DNA of 64,000 nt from Sporosarcina sp. FSL K6-1508 (GCF_038007465.1 NZ_JBBOXF010000001.1:620001-684000), one strand, 5' to 3'. Positions 1 through 9,071 are shown, numbered from the stretch's first letter. Notes: generated from the letters alone by a model not told the origin. Made by a program: numbers and translations.

Positions 1-679
1 TTTTCATAGATTCCGCAGTGAGTAATCCGATTGCCGCCAAGAACAGCGCAACTATAGGCAACTCAAATAATATTCCAATCGGCATTGTCGTCATAAGCAA
101 GAAACTGATGTATTCCTGCGCCGACACCATTACATTAAAATTCACTGCCCCTAACGAGACAAGAAAATTATAACTAAGTGGATTAACTACAAAGTAACCG
201 AATGACACGCCTACAAGAAAGAGTAGCAACATGACGGGCGAGTACAAACTCAGAAACCGACCTTCTCTTTCGTTAAGTCCTGGTTTTACAAATTGCCAGA
301 GAAAATGACAGAGAAAAGGAATTGACAGCCCGAACGCAATAGCCGTTGAAATCGACATATAAAACTTCACGACTTCGAGAGGTCCAAGTATGATCAGCTC
401 ATGACCGCGGGTAATATGCGGGAACCAGAGATTGATACTCAAAAACACTGCGATGAGAAAGAAAAGGAAAACAGCCGCACTTTTGACGAGCTGTTTTCTC
501 AAGTCTGTGAGATGATCGACAAGAGTAGGATCATCTTCCAACACCGATTCATTCGCTTCATTTTCTGTCTTACTGGCACTTACTTCAATTTCGCTGTCTA
601 CTTTGTCTTCCTCAATTACAATATGGGCTTTATCAAGTGGACTGACAATTTTTCGATTGTGATCTCCATATGGATCCAT
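1..679 (-). CDS. tatC: Sec-independent protein translocase TatC (3' end outside window)
   Basis: TatC is the multi-spanning receptor of the twin-arginine translocase; it binds the RR signal of folded cargo and works with TatA. Reading leftward from an ATG at 679 gives 226 codons still open at base 1, so the C-terminus is missing. The protein has an acidic, variable N-terminus of about 50 residues, then a conserved LVDHLTDLRKQLV stretch that is typical of TatC just before helix 1, followed by several hydrophobic helices. A purine-rich GGTGAGGG (683-690) precedes the start and overlaps the end of tatA, so the two are translated as a unit. The start was chosen on that ribosome binding site. Confidence 0.93.
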   Translation of the reverse strand, partial: MDPYGDHNRKIVSPLDKAHIVIEEDKVDSEIEVSASKTENEANESVLEDDPTLVDHLTDLRKQLVKSAAVFLFFLIAVFLSINLWFPHITRGHELIILGPLEVVKFYMSISTAIAFGLSIPFLCHFLWQFVKPGLNEREGRFLSLYSPVMLLLFLVGVSFGYFVVNPLSYNFLVSLGAVNFNVMVSAQEYISFLLMTTMPIGILFELPIVALFLAAIGLLTAESMK

Positions 680-691
680 ACCCTCACCTGC

Positions 692-892
692 TCATAGTTG
701 TTCCGTTTTCTTCGTTTCCTTTTGGACCACTGGTTCTTCATCTTCCATAATATCCTTTGCTGATTTCTTAAATTCAGCAAGTGTCTTCCCTACCGCAGCT
801 CCCACTTCAGGTAACTTTTTCGGCCCGAACAAGATGAGCACAATAACAAGAATGATGATTAAACCCGGTACGCCAATACTCGCTAAACTCAT
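692..892 (-). CDS. tatA: Twin-arginine translocase TatA-type subunit
   Basis: Pore-forming small subunit of the Tat export system. The 66 residues show a short N-terminal hydrophobic helix, the hallmark FGPKKLPE hinge, an amphipathic helix and an acidic/basic tail. Length and order fit TatA/TatE rather than TatB. It ends 13 bases before the tatC start and lies just downstream of the GMC dehydrogenase genes on the same strand. That order suggests a dedicated translocase co-transcribed with its substrate, as in other Bacillota that pair a Tat cargo with its own tatAC. Confidence 0.95.
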   Translation of the reverse strand: MSLASIGVPGLIIILVIVLILFGPKKLPEVGAAVGKTLAEFKKSAKDIMEDEEPVVQKETKKTEQL

Positions 893-913
893 TGCATAAG
901 TCTCCCTTCATTT

Positions 914-2626
914 TCACACAAGTGACCCACCGGCTTTACTATATTTAAGAATTCCTTCTGCTGCGCGATAAGCAAGTGCACCCACTGTTCCTGTAGGATT
1001 GTAGCCGCTGTTATGCGCAAAGTTTCCAGCGCCAACAACAAATAGGTTTTCAGCGTCCCAATGTTGCAAGTAATTGTTGACAACACTATTATCCGGGCTC
1101 GCTCCCATAATAGTTCCACCTGTATTATGGGTTGTTTGATACGGAACAATATCATAATCTGTAATTGGATTTCCGGCCATGACTGTCTTCGCGCCCATCT
1201 CTTGCATAATAGCAGTTGTCTTTTCAATTAAATACTTGTGTAAATTTCGATCTTGGTCAGTAAAATTGTACGTCAACTGGAGTAATGGAACGCCGTATGC
1301 ATCTTTGTAATCCGGGTCGAGCGACATAAAGTTTTCTTTGTGCGGCATCGAAGCCCCTTCTGTTGAGACGTTAAGTGTCCTTGTATAGTTATGAATAGAG
1401 GCTTTCTTAAACTCGGGACCCCAGATCGGTGTGTCTGGCGGCACCGGGTTCGTCTGAATCGGGCGTGTACCGGTCTGAGTCATGGAGATACTCCCGCCGT
1501 GAATGAAATCCAGATCACTGTGGTCAAAGTTATCCCCGTTCAGATCATCTATTGTCATACCAAGAGATCCGGCACCCATAAATACATTCATCTGTTCATC
1601 GAAAAACCCTGTAGCGCCAGGAAGGATTTGGTAGGCATAGTTTTTGCCAAGGGTACCTTTTTGCGTCTGTGGATTGTACTGTTCCCCAATGCCTGACACC
1701 ATTAAAAGTTTTGCGTTGTTCATGACATAACTCGTAAGCACAACAACTTCTGCAGGTTGGATATACTCTTCTCCAGTTTGGTTATCGATATACTTTACGC
1801 CCGTCACTTTATTACCTTTTTTCAAAACTTCTACAACATTTGCATGGAAACGGACATCAAATTTCCCGGTTTTCCTTGCTGTTGGAATGACCGTAATTTC
1901 CGGTGATGTCTTTGCTCCGTATTCACAACCAAACCGTTCGCAAAATCCACAGTATTGGCATGCTGATATTGATTCACCGTCTGGATTTGTATAGGCCTCC
2001 GACAAGTTTGCTGATGGTAACATGAAAGGTGTATATCCGAGATTACTTGTTGCCTTTTCAAATTTTTTCAGGATAGGTGTTTTTTTCATTGGTGGTGTTG
2101 GGTAATCAGAAGAACGTTTCCCCGCGAAAGGATTTTTGGCTTCACCTGATAAACCCGCAGTCTTTTCAAATTTGTCAAAATAAGGCTCTAGCTCATCATA
2201 GGTAATGCCCCAATCTTGAAGTAAGTAGTCAGCTGATAGTTTGTTTTTTCCATATTTCTTTTCTGTCATTGATTTGATTTCGAAATCGTAAGGCAAAAAT
2301 CGCCATGTTTGTCCATTCCAATGCGTCCCCGATCCTCCGAGTCCTTCCCCAAGAAGAAAAGATCCCATTTGTCGCATAGGTAATGCCCTCATTTTTTGGT
2401 GATTCCTAAAGGTAATTGTTTCTTTCGATAAATCTTGCATCAGATCATAACGCATTGCATAACGATACTCATCATGTATCCTCGAAAAGTCTACTGTACT
2501 TCGTTCCTTTCCACGTTCCAATCCGACAACCTTCAGTCCTGCTTTTGCACATTCAGCAGCAATGATACCACCTGTCCATCCAACACCTACTGTAACGACA
2601 TCTACTTTATCCAATGTTGTTGCCAT
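914..2626 (-). CDS. GMC-family FAD oxidoreductase (gluconate dehydrogenase-like large subunit)
   Basis: A 570-residue flavoprotein of the glucose-methanol-choline family. Seen directly: an N-terminal Rossmann motif GVGWTGG near residue 17, a cysteine-rich patch (CQYCGFCERFGC, about residues 220-231) common in membrane-linked gluconate and sorbitol dehydrogenase large subunits, and a C-terminal GMC segment containing HNTGG and GYNPTGT with conserved His/Asn. It has no signal peptide of its own. The gene upstream in the operon is the Tat-signal-bearing small subunit, so the pair probably folds in the cytoplasm and is exported by hitch-hiking. The likely role is oxidation of a sugar acid or polyol at the outer membrane face, passing electrons to the respiratory chain. 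The substrate cannot be told from sequence. Confidence 0.88.
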   Translation of the reverse strand: MATTLDKVDVVTVGVGWTGGIIAAECAKAGLKVVGLERGKERSTVDFSRIHDEYRYAMRYDLMQDLSKETITFRNHQKMRALPMRQMGSFLLGEGLGGSGTHWNGQTWRFLPYDFEIKSMTEKKYGKNKLSADYLLQDWGITYDELEPYFDKFEKTAGLSGEAKNPFAGKRSSDYPTPPMKKTPILKKFEKATSNLGYTPFMLPSANLSEAYTNPDGESISACQYCGFCERFGCEYGAKTSPEITVIPTARKTGKFDVRFHANVVEVLKKGNKVTGVKYIDNQTGEEYIQPAEVVVLTSYVMNNAKLLMVSGIGEQYNPQTQKGTLGKNYAYQILPGATGFFDEQMNVFMGAGSLGMTIDDLNGDNFDHSDLDFIHGGSISMTQTGTRPIQTNPVPPDTPIWGPEFKKASIHNYTRTLNVSTEGASMPHKENFMSLDPDYKDAYGVPLLQLTYNFTDQDRNLHKYLIEKTTAIMQEMGAKTVMAGNPITDYDIVPYQTTHNTGGTIMGASPDNSVVNNYLQHWDAENLFVVGAGNFAHNSGYNPTGTVGALAYRAAEGILKYSKAGGSLV

Positions 2627-2640
2627 TCACTATTCCCCCT

Positions 2641-3399
2641 TTAATGTTCCATACTGCTAAGTGATAGCGGTTCGTATTTCACAAACTTTTCATTTTCAAT
2701 TTCGGCGATATAGGTCATTTGATTGCCCGGGAATTCCTTCATCCGCCAAGCATCCATGTTCACGTTGCCATTATAGATTGGATCTGCGTAGGCACCTTCA
2801 AGTGTAGCCTGACGAAGAAGCTTAAAGAAAAATTCAGATGACACGCCTTTCATATCAACTTCATTTTTTTGGAATGCTGTAATGATTTCGTCCATCTGGC
2901 CTCCCTCGAGATCGACAAAACCTTTATCGAATCGCGTCTTTGCTTCCTCTTCCATCCTTACGACTCCTTGTTTGAAAATCTCTGCACGTGTCAGTCTACT
3001 TTGGTAACCTTGCGTCGCTTCACCCGCTGGGAACGGTCCTTGCATATATTCCTTCGCGTTACTTCCGTAATTGCCCGCTAATTGGTTGTCGATGAAATAC
3101 GGAACCCCAAGTCCAATTGCACCAGGACCAAGATCGTCTTCCGGGAAAATCCGTTCAACTGCTTGAGACAAAACACTGAACTCTGCCATGTTTGTAAAGA
3201 ACATCAAACCTCGATTACTGACAGCGGCTTGCTCGCCGCCTCCGCCTTTATGTCCACCCGTTCCGGCAACTTTATCTTCCTTGTTGACGTTGTAGCCGAC
3301 CAGACCACCGATGAGGCCCCCTCCTACGAGAGCCCCGGTCGCAATTCCTGTTGTCTTCAGAAAGTCCCGTCTTGATAAGCCTTTTTTATCTTCTGCCAT
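2641..3399 (-). CDS. Gluconate 2-dehydrogenase subunit 3 family protein with Tat signal
   Basis: 252 residues. The N-terminus carries a textbook twin-arginine signal (SRRDFLK at residues 9-15) followed by a Gly/Ala-rich hydrophobic stretch. The remainder matches the gluconate 2-dehydrogenase subunit 3 family, the small subunit that accompanies GMC dehydrogenases. The gene ends 14 bases before the large-subunit gene and is followed by tatA and tatC, so cargo and translocase form one transcription unit. The ATG at 3399 is preceded by an AGGAGG-type site. A short overlapping frame that begins upstream (3572-3357) runs into this start region and is not supported. Confidence 0.9.
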   Translation of the reverse strand: MAEDKKGLSRRDFLKTTGIATGALVGGGLIGGLVGYNVNKEDKVAGTGGHKGGGGEQAAVSNRGLMFFTNMAEFSVLSQAVERIFPEDDLGPGAIGLGVPYFIDNQLAGNYGSNAKEYMQGPFPAGEATQGYQSRLTRAEIFKQGVVRMEEEAKTRFDKGFVDLEGGQMDEIITAFQKNEVDMKGVSSEFFFKLLRQATLEGAYADPIYNGNVNMDAWRMKEFPGNQMTYIAEIENEKFVKYEPLSLSSMEH

Positions 3400-3654
3400 C
3401 CTTTATCCTCCTCTGAACTGCTATCCAAATCTATAATGATTTCTACAATTAAGCATGCCAGTTCTAACCCATTTTTATACAATGCAACTTGATATATTTG
3501 ATGGGTTTCATTACCTTCTTTCCTAATACCGTCATATACTAGTAAAAATGAAGTAAGATAGGGGCTATTCACGTGTAAACACTTTCCACTATGGTTCTCC
3601 TATAATTTCACAAACAAAAAATGTATATGGGTTAATTTAACAATTTTTAAGTGA

Positions 3655-3688
3655 TAAAAAAGAGGCAGCCCTATGATAAGGCTACCTC
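3655..3688 (-). terminator. Intrinsic terminator for the leftward transcript of the 3871-4092 gene
   Basis: Inverted repeat of 9 bases with one mismatch (3662-3670 and 3680-3688). Read on the minus strand it is followed by a run of six T (3661-3656). It is oriented to stop leftward transcripts coming from the small gene and possibly the opuC operon. Confidence 0.75.
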
Positions 3689-3774
3689 CCTTTATTCATT
3701 TCAACTAAAAAACCACCTAGTATAAAGTGGACCTTGAAAAAGTCTGCCGTTCTAGACAAAATAAGGGCTATCCA

Positions 3775-3862
3775 TAATACACGCTTCCGCGCTTGAGGAT
3801 GCCTTCTGTCATAAACCAGACAACTTAGGCCACCCCAATAATGCACCTACGCTAGGATTTCC
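3775..3862 (+). repeat. Degenerate copy of dispersed repeat A
   Basis: Contains the recurring order CGCTT, GCGCTTGAGGATGCC, then ATAAACC and GGCCACCCC seen in the other repeat A copies (19.8, 37.1, 46.5 and 50.6-50.9 kb), but with several substitutions. It lies between a terminator and a small gene and encodes nothing visible. Confidence 0.6.
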
Positions 3863-3870
3863 TAGTTATT

Positions 3871-4092
3871 TTAGCTCTCTTCCCATTCTTTAATACGTTT
3901 CTTCACTTCATCTTCCAAATCTTCAAGTCTCATTTCATGATTTTCCTGGTCAGGTTGCATTTGGAACCAGCTCACTTCACCGTCTTTATAATGTCCTTGA
4001 TAGTCTTTGCCGTCCAACGTTAACTCGAAGTGTAATGTTTCATATTGTGTATCTTCAAATACTTCTTTTCTCACATTAAAACTTTCGATCAT
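3871..4092 (-). CDS. Small conserved-looking hypothetical protein
   Basis: 73 residues, acidic and hydrophilic, with a lysine/glutamate-rich C-terminal helix; no membrane segment or signal. The start is well supported by GGAGGAGA a few bases upstream of the ATG. It lies 92 bases downstream of opuCD on the same strand, could be read through from that operon, and is followed by a terminator. I do not recognise the family with confidence. Alternating charged and aromatic residues (HYKDGEVSWFQMQP) suggest a small beta-rich cytoplasmic fold. Confidence 0.7.
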   Translation of the reverse strand: MIESFNVRKEVFEDTQYETLHFELTLDGKDYQGHYKDGEVSWFQMQPDQENHEMRLEDLEDEVKKRIKEWEES

Positions 4093-4184
4093 TCCGTCTC
4101 CTCCAGTAGGTTGCTTATTTGTGGATTTGTTTTCTTAGCTATCCTGTACATATTCACGCTGTTAATTACCTTTAAAAAAACATT

Positions 4185-4871
4185 CTACGCCGCCGGATTT
4201 GCCACCGATGTTTTCTTAGCCACAGCTTTCCGGTTTGCTGGAGATAACACACGTTCGAGCCAGCTCATCAAGAGGTCCGCCACTACCGCCATTAATGCGG
4301 TCGGTATCGCTCCTGCCAAAATGATTGCTGCACCATCCGTCACATTCGTTCCCCGGATAATAATGGAACCAAGTCCACCCCCACCTATGAAAGCTCCGAT
4401 TGTTGCAACTCCGATGGCAATGACAAGTGCAGTCCGTAGACCTGCCATGATCACTGACAATGAAAGAGGAAGCTCAACCATGAACAGCATTTGACTGCGT
4501 GTCATCCCCATTGCACGGCCGGCCTCCAAAACAGGTTTTTCGACACTTTTTATGCCAGTATATGTGTTTTTGATAATTGGCAACAATGAATACAAAAATA
4601 AACTCATGACGACTGTGTTAGGCCCTAACCCCATCGCTAGCATTAAAACTGCGAGCATAGCAAGCGCCGGAATAGTCTGGATAATATTTGTTATCGATAA
4701 TACCCATCCGCTTAATTTCCCAAACCTGGCAATGAGTATCCCCACTGGAACTCCGACAATGGCTGCGAACAGGACGCCATATGCGGACATAAGGAAATGC
4801 CTGATGAATTGATCCCATACGTATGAGCCGTTCATTGTGTAATATGCCCAAAGTTCTTGTAATACTTCCAT
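4185..4871 (-). CDS. opuCD: Osmoprotectant ABC transporter permease (OpuCD/OpuBD-like)
   Basis: Second permease of a glycine betaine/carnitine/choline ABC importer. 228 residues with about six hydrophobic segments and the EAGRAMGMT plus ELPLSL coupling-loop region typical of binding-protein-dependent permeases that contact the ATPase. It is the last gene of a four-gene operon in the canonical order ATPase, permease, binding protein, permease. It starts 18 bases after the binding-protein gene. Confidence 0.92.
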   Translation of the reverse strand: MEVLQELWAYYTMNGSYVWDQFIRHFLMSAYGVLFAAIVGVPVGILIARFGKLSGWVLSITNIIQTIPALAMLAVLMLAMGLGPNTVVMSLFLYSLLPIIKNTYTGIKSVEKPVLEAGRAMGMTRSQMLFMVELPLSLSVIMAGLRTALVIAIGVATIGAFIGGGGLGSIIIRGTNVTDGAAIILAGAIPTALMAVVADLLMSWLERVLSPANRKAVAKKTSVANPAA

Positions 4872-4889
4872 TCTTCCACCCCCAGTAAC

Positions 4890-5804
4890 TTAATTAAAGT
4901 AGTTGTTTTCTTCCAGAAACTCTCTTGCCACAATTGCCGGTTCCTTTTTATTGACATCTGCCTCGTAATTTAAACGCGTCATCGTTTCTCCGTCAATTTT
5001 ACCTGCAAGTTTTTTCAGGATTCCATCAATTTCCGGATGCTTTTCAATGACATCTTTCCTTGTCACAGGTGAACATTCATATGGCGGGAAGAACTTCTTG
5101 TCGTCTTCCAGCGTTTTTAAATCGAATGCTTTCAGTCGTCCGTCCGTACTGTATGCAAGTACTACATCCATCTTGCCACTATTTACAGCCTGATAGACAA
5201 GACCAATGGACATCGGTAATGCTTCTCCAAATGTAAAACCGTATGTATCAACGAATCCTTCATAACCGTCACCCGCCCTGTTCAACCATGAATTGTCCAC
5301 GCCCAGCGTTAAATCATCAGCAACTTTTTCTACATCCGAGACTGTTTTAAGCCCTTCTTTTTCAGCGAGGGCAGCTGTTACGGTGAGTGCGTACGTATTT
5401 TGGAAACCATAGGATTCGTACCATACTTGGTCAAAGCGTTTATCAAACTCCTCCTGGACAACTGCCATTGCCTCTTCCGGATCCGACATCGGTTCTATTT
5501 CTAAAATACTTGCCATATCGGTGCCTGTATAGCGTGCTGCAGTGATATCGACTTGCCCATTTGTCAACGCTTGGTGTTGAATAATCGATGTTCCCAGGTT
5601 TTCCACCATTTCAACATTCAAATCGGTTTCTTTTTCAATCATGAGCCGAATCATATGACCAAGTGTCGATGTTTCAGTATGTGTAAGTGTTGCAATCCGA
5701 ATTGTGTCATTGCCCCCTCCCAGACCTGGAAGCGAACATCCCCCCATAAACAGAGTGGCAGCCAGAATCGGAAGCACTATTCTTTTTATACTTTTGCCAA
5801 TCAT
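4890..5804 (-). CDS. opuCC: Osmoprotectant-binding lipoprotein (OpuCC-like)
   Basis: 304 residues beginning with a lipoprotein signal whose lipobox is MGGC at residues 20-23, so the mature protein is anchored outside the membrane. The body is a type II solute-binding protein of the QAT (OpuAC/ProX) family, showing the GTSIIQHQAL and AARYTGTD segments that line the ligand pocket in OpuCC. The likely ligands are glycine betaine, carnitine or choline; specificity is not readable from sequence. It sits between the two permease genes in the usual opuC order. Confidence 0.92.
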   Translation of the reverse strand: MIGKSIKRIVLPILAATLFMGGCSLPGLGGGNDTIRIATLTHTETSTLGHMIRLMIEKETDLNVEMVENLGTSIIQHQALTNGQVDITAARYTGTDMASILEIEPMSDPEEAMAVVQEEFDKRFDQVWYESYGFQNTYALTVTAALAEKEGLKTVSDVEKVADDLTLGVDNSWLNRAGDGYEGFVDTYGFTFGEALPMSIGLVYQAVNSGKMDVVLAYSTDGRLKAFDLKTLEDDKKFFPPYECSPVTRKDVIEKHPEIDGILKKLAGKIDGETMTRLNYEADVNKKEPAIVAREFLEENNYFN

Positions 5805-5816
5805 TATTTCCCCTCC

Positions 5817-6473
5817 TCAAGAAACCACTTTTCTACTTTCCCTCAGTCCTTTTGGGGTAGCAAGTAATTCAAAACGACCGAGCAAAAAGTCTACTAAAAG
5901 TGCGAGTAATGTAACTGGTATCGCACCGCCTATAATCAGATCCGTCCGAAATAGATTTAGGCCATCAAAGATGAAATCCCCAAGACCGCCTCCTCCTATG
6001 AACGAGGCAAGTGTTGCCCAGCCGATTAGATAGACCGCAGATAGCCTAACGCCAGCCATAATAACCGGGATTGCCAGCGGAAGCTCAACGTTCATCGTGC
6101 GCTCGAATGCCGTCATTCCCATACCGCGCCCCGCTTCTACGAGGTCTTGATTAACCCCTTTCACACCGATGAATGTATTCCTAAGTATTGGCAACATTGA
6201 ATAGAGAAACAACGCGACAATCGCGGGCGTTTTTCCGATTCCAAGAAGCGGTATGAAAAATGCAAGAATCGCAAGACTTGGAAAAGTTTGGATAACCCCG
6301 ACAACCCCTAACACAAATCCAGCTACTTTCGGAATTCTATTAAGCAGTATACCGAGTGGAACCGCGACGAGGATGCCGAGAAAAAGTGCGATAAATGAAA
6401 TATATAGGTGTTCCCACGTCTTTACTGCAAGTTGGCTTCCATACTGCGAGAAAAAATCAATAAGTCCGTTCAT
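5817..6473 (-). CDS. opuCB: Osmoprotectant ABC transporter permease (OpuCB-like)
   Basis: First permease of the QAT importer, 218 residues with about six hydrophobic helices and the EAGRGMGMT ... ELPLAIPV coupling region. It is paralogous to the downstream opuCD, as usual in this family. It starts 12 bases after opuCA and ends 12 bases before opuCC, so translation is tightly coupled. Confidence 0.92.
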   Translation of the reverse strand: MNGLIDFFSQYGSQLAVKTWEHLYISFIALFLGILVAVPLGILLNRIPKVAGFVLGVVGVIQTFPSLAILAFFIPLLGIGKTPAIVALFLYSMLPILRNTFIGVKGVNQDLVEAGRGMGMTAFERTMNVELPLAIPVIMAGVRLSAVYLIGWATLASFIGGGGLGDFIFDGLNLFRTDLIIGGAIPVTLLALLVDFLLGRFELLATPKGLRESRKVVS

Positions 6474-6485
6474 TTATATCCCCCC

Positions 6486-7637
6486 TTACACTTGACCCAG
6501 TGTTTTCTCTTCAATATCGCCTTCTCCCCAAATGGAATCATAGACGATGTCCACTAGGTTTGTTCTCGTAATCAATCCGACCAATCGTCGCTCTTCATCG
6601 ACAACGGCTACATATTTCAGTCCACGTATAAGAATATTACGTGTCGCTTCACGGAGGAGCGTATCTTCTTGAACAACGGTCAGTTCCGTCGACATGACTT
6701 CACCGACCGACGTTTCCATATTACGGCCCCTGTCTATCATCTCCACGTTCAAAAGACCTTTTAGAACATTATTTTCATCAACAACAAGGAGTGAGTCGAC
6801 CCGACGCCCTCGCATAAGCTGAACCGCCTCGGAAAGTGTTCCCCCTGTTGAGATGGAAATCGGATTCGGATTCATGATTTGCCCAACTGTTTGAATATGT
6901 TGCTGTGCTTGCAGAAGACGATCCTTCCCGATGAAATCTTCTACGAATTCATTTGCAGGATTTCTAAGAATCTCGTCCGGGGTTCCCATCTGTACAACCT
7001 TTCCAGCCTTCATAATTACAATTCGATCTGCCAGTTTAATGGCTTCATCCATATCGTGTGTAACAAAGATGATTGTTTTCCCCAGTGCCTTCTGAAGGTG
7101 TTTAAATTCTGCCTGTAACGAGTCACGAGTAATCGGATCAAGCGCGCCGAATGGCTCGTCCATAAGAATAAGGGGAGGATCAGCCGCTAACGCGCGAAGC
7201 ACGCCAATACGCTGTTGTTGCCCACCGCTAAGTTCATGAGGATAGCGCTCCAAAAATTCCTCAGGCATATTCACGAGTTTGATCAGCTCGTCTGCCTTGC
7301 TGTTACGCTCCTCAACCGACTTTTTCATAAGGCGCGGGACGAGCGCAATATTTTCACGTATGGTCATATGAGGAAATAGACCAATCTGTTGAATAACATA
7401 TCCAATTGAACGCCTCAATTGCACGATGTTCTTTTCCATAATATTTTCACCATTGATCAATATTTTACCCTCTGTCGGTTTAACTAACCGATTGATCATT
7501 TTCATAGTTGTCGTCTTTCCGCAACCGCTCGGTCCGATAAAGACAATAAATTCACCCGCATTAATAAATAGATCTAATTTATCTACAGCTTTTTTACCGC
7601 CCGCATATATCTTTGACACATTTTTAAATTCAAGCAC
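6486..7637 (-). CDS. opuCA: Osmoprotectant ABC transporter ATP-binding protein with CBS pair (OpuCA-like)
   Basis: 383 residues. N-terminal ABC domain with Walker A GPSGCGKTT (about 36-44), signature LSGGQQQR, and Walker B LILMDEPFGALDP. A C-terminal pair of CBS domains (about 245-375) follows; in QAT importers these sense ionic strength or nucleotides and gate transport. It is the first gene of the opuC operon. A sigma-B-like promoter lies 74-99 bases upstream, which would tie osmolyte uptake to the general stress response. Confidence 0.95.
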   Translation of the reverse strand: MLEFKNVSKIYAGGKKAVDKLDLFINAGEFIVFIGPSGCGKTTTMKMINRLVKPTEGKILINGENIMEKNIVQLRRSIGYVIQQIGLFPHMTIRENIALVPRLMKKSVEERNSKADELIKLVNMPEEFLERYPHELSGGQQQRIGVLRALAADPPLILMDEPFGALDPITRDSLQAEFKHLQKALGKTIIFVTHDMDEAIKLADRIVIMKAGKVVQMGTPDEILRNPANEFVEDFIGKDRLLQAQQHIQTVGQIMNPNPISISTGGTLSEAVQLMRGRRVDSLLVVDENNVLKGLLNVEMIDRGRNMETSVGEVMSTELTVVQEDTLLREATRNILIRGLKYVAVVDEERRLVGLITRTNLVDIVYDSIWGEGDIEEKTLGQV

Positions 7638-7710
7638 CCACTTCGCCCCCTGTGATTAGACTCTTCAACAATCTATTTACGTATTCTAAGCAAATACCCA
7701 TTTTTATTGG

Positions 7711-7736
7711 GTACCCTTTTTCATTCTTTCCCAAAC
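7711..7736 (-). promoter_or_regulatory. Candidate sigma-B promoter of opuCABCD
   Basis: Read on the minus strand: -35 GTTTGG (7736-7731), 14-base spacer, -10 GGGTAC (7716-7711). The consensus is GTTTaa-N12-15-GGGwAw. A TACCC/GGGTA inverted repeat just downstream overlaps the expected start site. Confidence 0.6.
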
Positions 7737-7754
7737 ATGATTAACTTAATTTGT

Positions 7755-7780
7755 TAATATCTCTCAATTACCACCGATAT
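7755..7780 (+). promoter_or_regulatory. Candidate sigma-D promoter of flagellin
   Basis: A CCGATAT -10 element (7774-7780), identical to the core of the sigma-D consensus, lies 15 bases downstream of TAAT (7755-7758), which fits the TAAA -35. It sits directly ahead of the flagellin gene and leaves a leader of less than about 20 bases. Confidence 0.75.
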
Positions 7781-7804
7781 AACGTATAAAGGGGAGGTTG
7801 TACC

Positions 7805-8620
7805 ATGCTTGGAAAATGGCAGGCGACAGGAATGAACATCATCCGCAATATGACTATGCAAAACAATCAAGTAATGCGGTCGATGGAGCGATTATCTTCA
7901 GGTATGCGCATAAACAGGGCTGCAGACGATCCAGCAGGATTAGCGATTTCCGAGAAAATGCGGGCGCAAATCCGAGGTCTGTCGATGGCAGGACGCAACA
8001 TCCAAGATGGTATTTCCCTATTCCAAACAGCTGAAGGTGCTCTAAATGAAACACATACCATATTGCAACGAATGCGTGAACTGAGCGTCCAGTCTGCCAA
8101 TGGGACTTTGACAGATTCCGATCGTGAAGCCCTCTCTCTCGAATTTGTAGAACTCAAAAAGGAAATCACTCGTATTTCAACAGATACTGAATTCAATACC
8201 TTGCCGCTATTAGATGGTTCACGTTCTTCATTGAAGATCCAGGCCGGGGCGAATGCCGGCCAATCAATTGAATTTTTCATTGGTGATATGAGTGCCAGGG
8301 CAATCGGTTTGTCTGACGCATCGATCACAACCCAATCCAAGGCTAATGATGCAATTGAATTACTCGACAATGCAATTAAAAACGTATCCTCAGAACGCTC
8401 TAGAATAGGCGCCTATACAAACCGACTTGAACATGCATACAACAATACGCTTGTCATGGAAGAAAACTTAATTGCAGCCGAATCCCGCATACGAGATGTC
8501 GACATCGCAAAGGAAATGATGGCTCTCACGAAAGCAAATATTCTACTTCAGGCCGGTCAATACGTCCTCGCTATGCATACGCAACAAGCCCAGTCCGTAC
8601 TACAGCTGTTAAAACAATAA
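7805..8620 (+). CDS. hag: Flagellin
   Basis: 271 residues with the conserved flagellin N-terminal domain (RLSSGMRINRAADDPAGLAISEK, about 30-52, quoted in two parts: RLSSGMRINRAADDP and AGLAISEK) and C-terminal domain (SRIRDVDIAKEM, then a polar helix ending in LQLLKQ). The central variable region is almost absent, so this is a short flagellin. The ATG at 7805 has GGGGAGG seven bases upstream. A later ATG at 7834 would give the more typical flagellin N-terminus but lacks a good site. No other flagellar gene is in the window, so it is an orphan filament gene under its own sigma-D promoter with a strong terminator. Confidence 0.95.
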   Translation: MLGKWQATGMNIIRNMTMQNNQVMRSMERLSSGMRINRAADDPAGLAISEKMRAQIRGLSMAGRNIQDGISLFQTAEGALNETHTILQRMRELSVQSANGTLTDSDREALSLEFVELKKEITRISTDTEFNTLPLLDGSRSSLKIQAGANAGQSIEFFIGDMSARAIGLSDASITTQSKANDAIELLDNAIKNVSSERSRIGAYTNRLEHAYNNTLVMEENLIAAESRIRDVDIAKEMMALTKANILLQAGQYVLAMHTQQAQSVLQLLKQ

Positions 8621-8665
8621 AAAAGGCAATCGTGTTGTCTTTTCGACATGCACAATTGCCTTTTT
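8621..8665. terminator. Bidirectional terminator between flagellin and a convergent gene
   Basis: Stem AAAAGGCAAT (8621-8630) with ATTGCCTTTT (8655-8664) plus an inner pairing CGTG/CACA region. It has A-rich and T-rich flanks on the two strands, so it can stop both the flagellin transcript and the leftward gene. Confidence 0.85.
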
Positions 8666-9071
8666 ATGTGTTTAACCCTTCAAATCCAAGTATGGGTACC
8701 CGATCTTCCTCAATTACAACATCTTCAAGAAGTATTTCTATTATGTATTCAAATTTCCCATAAGGACGTACATCAATTCGCTCTTTGACAAACGGATTGT
8801 TTGTCACCAATGCAACTTTCCCAGTCTTTTCATTGTATCCTTCTACTGCAAAACGGTAGCCTGCAATCATTGCGTATGGAATAATTTCATACGCATCTTC
8901 TAACTCCCTGACAGAAACCGTCTTAATATAAAGTTGTTTATTTCCGTTCTTCTCCACGAATCCATTCCTCAAGTCTAAAGGATCCGCCGATTGCAAATAG
9001 TATTGTCGTTGATAAGAAGCCAGTTCAAACTCCTTCTTATTCCATAAAGCAAATCGACCTTTTCTAATCAC
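8664..9071 (-). CDS. Hypothetical protein, about 135 residues
   Basis: The frame stays open from a GTG at 9086, but the GGAGGAGAT that would serve as ribosome binding site lies inside that stretch, directly ahead of a second GTG at 9071. I therefore take 9071 as the start. The product is soluble, rich in charged and aromatic residues, with no signal or membrane segment. I do not recognise the family. It is convergent with flagellin and shares its terminator. Confidence 0.7.
   Translation of the reverse strand: MIRKGRFALWNKKEFELASYQRQYYLQSADPLDLRNGFVEKNGNKQLYIKTVSVRELEDAYEIIPYAMIAGYRFAVEGYNEKTGKVALVTNNPFVKERIDVRPYGKFEYIIEILLEDVVIEEDRVPILGFEGLNT

Noticed and set aside
3357..3572. 71-codon minus-strand frame upstream of the Tat-signal subunit
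   Set aside because: No ribosome binding site and it runs into the well-supported start of the subunit 3 gene in another frame.
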